From NCBI GenBank assembly GCA_016192835.1, contig JACPTJ010000099.1:1-34737 (forward strand): a stretch of 34,737 nucleotides of DNA. The letters run 5' to 3'. This document shows, in pieces, positions 32,041-34,737 of the stretch. The position numbers and the translations under genes were made by a program. The notes under the pieces were generated by a model. It was not told the DNA's origin. It worked only from the letters and a program-made list of their open reading frames with translations, and did no database searches. Positions within the stretch are counted from its first letter, which is position 1. Every line of letters starts with the position of its first letter. Source of the stretch: Betaproteobacteria bacterium (GTDB taxonomy: Bacteria > Pseudomonadota > Gammaproteobacteria > Burkholderiales > SG8-41).

Positions 32041-34265
32041 TCAGCTCTCGGTGTCGAGGAAGCTGCGCAGGCGCTCGGAGCGCGAAGGATGGCGCAGCTT
32101 GCGCAGCGCCTTCGCCTCGATCTGGCGGATGCGTTCGCGCGTGACGTCGAATTGCTTGCCGACTTCCTCGAGCGTGTGGTCGGTGTTCATTTCGATGCCG
32201 AAGCGCATGCGCAGCACTTTCGCCTCCCGCGGCGTGAGCGTATCGAGCACGTCCTTGGTCGCATCGCGCAGACTCGCGTAGACCGCGGAATCCGCCGGCG
32301 CCATGGTCGCCTGGTCCTCGATAAAGTCTCCGAGATGCGAATCGTCGTCGTCGCCGATCGGCGTTTCCATCGAAATCGGCTCTTTGGAAATCTTGTCTCC
32401 TCGGGCATCTCCATTTTCTCGGCGAGCAGCGCGGGGTCCGGTTCCTGCCCGGTTTCCTGCAGGATCTGGCGCGAAATCCGGTTCATCTTGTTGATGGTCT
32501 CGATCATGTGCACCGGGATGCGGATCGTTCTTGCCTGGTCGGCGATCGAGCGCGTGATCGCCTGGCGGATCCACCACGTTGCGTAAGTCGAGAATTTATA
32601 GCCGCGGCGGTATTCGAACTTGTCGACCGCCTTCATCAGGCCGATGTTGCCTTCCTGGATCAGGTCGAGGAATTGCAGGCCCCGGTTGGTGTACTTCTTG
32701 GCGATCGAAATCACCAGCCGCAGGTTGGCTTCCGTCATCTCGCGCTTGGCGCGGCGCGCTTTCGCCTCGCCGGTCGACATCTGGCGGTTGATTTCCTTCA
32801 GGTCCTTGATCGGAATGCCGACCTGCTTCTGCAGATCGACCAGTTTCTGCTGCTGCTCGACGATCGCCGGCTCGAAGCGCTGGAGCGCCTCGCTCCACGG
32901 CTTGCGCGCCGCGATTTCGTTGGCGGTCCAGCGCAGGTTGCATTCCTTGCCGGGGAATTCCTTGATGAAGTGCGGGCGCGGCATCTTGGCCTTGTTCACA
33001 TACAGATCCATGATCTCGCGCTCGTAGCTGCGCACGCGGTCGACCAGCCTGCGCAGGCCATCGCACAGCGCCTCGACCTGTTTCGCCCCAAAACGGATGT
33101 TCATCAATTCGTTCGAGATCTGGTCACGCGCCTGCAGGTAAGCCTTGCTGCGCGGGCCATTCTTGGCGAGCGCGCGCAGCATCTTGTTGTAGAGATTGCG
33201 GATCACCGCGAAACGCTTGAGCGCATCTGCCTTGAGGCGCAGCAGGTCGGCGGTTTGCACCGCGGCCTGTTCTTCCTCGCTCATCTCTTCTTCTTCGATG
33301 TCTTCCTCTTCGCCCTCTTCCTCTTCCTCGGCAAGCTCCCGCGCGAGCTCGTCGGCGGTCGGATCGACCAGGCCATCGACCACCTCGTCGACGCGGATTT
33401 CGTCCTTTTCGATGCGCTCCGCGAGCGAGAGGATTTCGGCGATCGTGGTCGGGCATGCAGAAATCGCCTGGATCATGTGCTTCAGGCCGTCCTCGATGCG
33501 CTTCGCGATTTCGATTTCGCCTTCGCGCGTCAGCAGCTCGACCGAGCCCATCTCCCGCATATACATGCGTACCGGGTCGGTGGTGCGGCCGAATTCGGAA
33601 TCGACGGTCGAGAGCGCGGCCTCGGCCTCCTCGACCACGTCCAGGTCGGCGACCGCCGGGGTCGCATCCGACATCAGCAGCGTCTCGGCATCGGGCGCCT
33701 CGTCGTAGACGTTGATGCCCATGTCGTTAATCATGCTGATGATGTTCTCGATCTGCTCGGCATCCAGCATGTCGTCCAGCAGATGATCGTTGATCTCGGC
33801 GTAAGTGAGGTAGCCGCGCTCCTTGCCGAGCACGATCAGGTTCTTGAGGCGCACGCGGCGCGCTTCGGCATCACGCGGTGACAGTTCCTTGCGCGCGAAC
33901 ACCCTGACCAGCGCCTTCTCTTTGGCGATCAGCCCGCGGGTCGAGCGCGGCTTGCCTTTCAACTTCGCCTGAACGCGCGCGATCCTCTCCTTGAGCAACG
34001 CCTTCTTCAGCGTTGCCTTGTCCATCTTCTGCGGCTGCCTGACCGGCTTCAGCGGGAGCGGCTTCGGCAGCGCTTTCTCGACGCGCTTATCCTTGCCGGC
34101 GAGCCTGGCCTTCAGCGCAGCGCGCGCCTTCGCCGCTGCCCTCGCTTTGAAACGCGCCTTGAGCCGCCTCCCCCTGGCCGCCAGCCGCTGGCGGGCGAGT
34201 TTGGCCTTCGCGGCCGCTCTCCTGCGTGCTGCAGACCTGGCCTTCGCTTTCCTGAGGTTTGCCAT
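32041..34265 (-). CDS. rpoD: RNA polymerase primary sigma factor RpoD, interrupted by a frameshift
   Basis: Sigma-70 in two frames. The 5' frame from ATG 34265 encodes a Lys/Ala/Arg-rich N-terminal extension (about 100 residues), region 1.1 ([21 protein letters not shown]), region 1.2 ([22 protein letters not shown]), an acidic non-conserved part, region 2 ([39 protein letters not shown], residues split by the core-binding and -10 recognition helices) and region 3.0 up to EKMEMPEE at 32397. The 3' frame resumes at [20 protein letters not shown] (32394) and carries region 4 ([26 protein letters not shown]). Compared with the canonical KIRKVL-type link, 16 bases appear missing at 32395-32396. 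Uncorrected, the 5' frame reads on to 32187 and loses region 4. As RpoD is essential, a sequencing or assembly error is likely. Confidence 0.95.
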
Positions 34266-34307
34266 CTCGCCGTTCCCGCGTGAGTTCAAGCGCCAAAAAA
34301 GGTGCGG

Positions 34308-34313
34308 ATTATA
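34308..34313 (-). promoter_or_regulatory. -10 element upstream of rpoD
   Basis: A perfect TATAAT on the minus strand in the 118-base dnaG-rpoD gap would give a leader of about 36 bases to the ATG at 34265. No good -35 hexamer is visible. rpoD is probably also read through from dnaG. Confidence 0.45.
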
Positions 34314-34383
34314 CCTTGATTCGACCCCGTTCAGAGCCGAGACCTGAATCTGGGGTTCGTTACGGGACACTTCAACCTTCGAT

Positions 34384-34737
34384 TCAGATCGGCGTGCGGG
34401 CGCCGTTGCCCGCCGCGCCCTTCAGTTCGGCAAGCCGTCGGGACAATTCCTGGAACCGCTTGCGCTCTGCGTCGTTGCGCGCGCCGCTGGCGGTCAAACG
34501 CTGGTACTCGCTCTGTACGCATACCAGCTCCAGTTGAATGAACGCGCCCGCCCAGTCAGCCTGCGCCGACTCGACGTCTTCCGCAGCGGTGAGCGTTTCA
34601 CCCGCCACATCCTGGTAGAGCATCGCATACTGCGACTCCCGGGTCGCCTCGAACAGCATTGCCGGCGAGGCAACTCCGCTGTCCTTCAACGCGTCGACCA
34701 GCTCGGCCGCCAGCTTGACCCGCTGGGCCTCGCCCCC
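34384..34737 (-). CDS. dnaG: DNA primase, C-terminal end (runs off right edge)
   Basis: The frame is open from the right edge to a TGA at 34384 and encodes 117 residues: helical, with [40 protein letters not shown] and a tail [20 protein letters not shown]. This matches the helicase-binding C-terminal domain of betaproteobacterial primase in character, and dnaG lies directly upstream of rpoD in these bacteria. The zinc and TOPRIM domains are outside the window, so the identification leans on gene order. The domain contacts DnaB at the replication fork. Confidence 0.78.
   Translation of the reverse strand, partial: GGEAQRVKLAAELVDALKDSGVASPAMLFEATRESQYAMLYQDVAGETLTAAEDVESAQADWAGAFIQLELVCVQSEYQRLTASGARNDAERKRFQELSRRLAELKGAAGNGARTPI

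Noticed and set aside
32508-33881. Long plus-strand open frame opposite rpoD
   Set aside because: It is the antisense shadow of the sigma-70 gene, whose minus-strand product is unmistakable; no known domain is seen on the plus strand.

Overview
The window looks like a betaproteobacterial chromosome: high GC, an exosortase-B type exopolysaccharide (eps) locus of the kind described for methanolan synthesis in Methylobacillus, and a tRNA-rpoD-dnaG block at the right end with typical betaproteobacterial sigma-70 and primase sequences. Genus cannot be fixed from the sequence. Several features (a 16-bp deletion in rpoD, heptad repeats) are compatible with either a draft/metagenomic assembly or real variation.

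Layout. Positions 1-29607 are one long minus-strand gene train read from right to left. The right part is the conserved eps core: epsL (outer-membrane barrel), epsD (PpiC/SurA-like lipoprotein), epsE (Wza-type exporter, here carrying two SPOR domains), epsF (Wzz-type chain-length protein), epsG (cytoplasmic ATPase partner), xrtB (exosortase B) and epsI. The divergent epsB (29751-31160, plus strand) starts lipid-linked unit assembly. Next come gmd and fcl (GDP-L-fucose supply), an FkbM methyltransferase and a Wzx-type flippase.

Positions 9985-16753 hold a tightly packed GNAT-like transferase / AsnB / acyl carrier protein / acyl-AMP ligase / NadE-like amide synthase / polysaccharide deacetylase group with overlapping stops and starts, probably an acyl- or amide-decoration module for the polymer. 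Positions 1-9948 hold glycosyltransferases (GT4 and GT2), an O-antigen-type polymerase, a secreted clan GH-A glycosidase, two SAM methyltransferases and two more polysaccharide deacetylases. The last gene (GT4) runs off the left edge.

Inferred working order: EpsB loads a hexose-1-phosphate on undecaprenyl phosphate; the glycosyltransferases add sugars including L-fucose; methyl/acyl groups are added; the flippase moves the unit across the membrane; the polymerase extends it under EpsF/EpsG control; deacetylases and the GH-A enzyme trim it; EpsE/EpsL/EpsD export it. XrtB/EpsI probably process a PEP-CTERM protein encoded elsewhere.

The right end (31193-34737) is housekeeping: a small lipoprotein gene, a tRNA-Ile2(CAT), rpoD with an apparent frameshift, and the 3' end of dnaG. 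The most notable observations are the SPOR-SPOR-EpsE fusion, an 11-unit heptanucleotide repeat translated inside gmd, the ACP/ANL/AsnB/NadE/GNAT module and the rpoD deletion.
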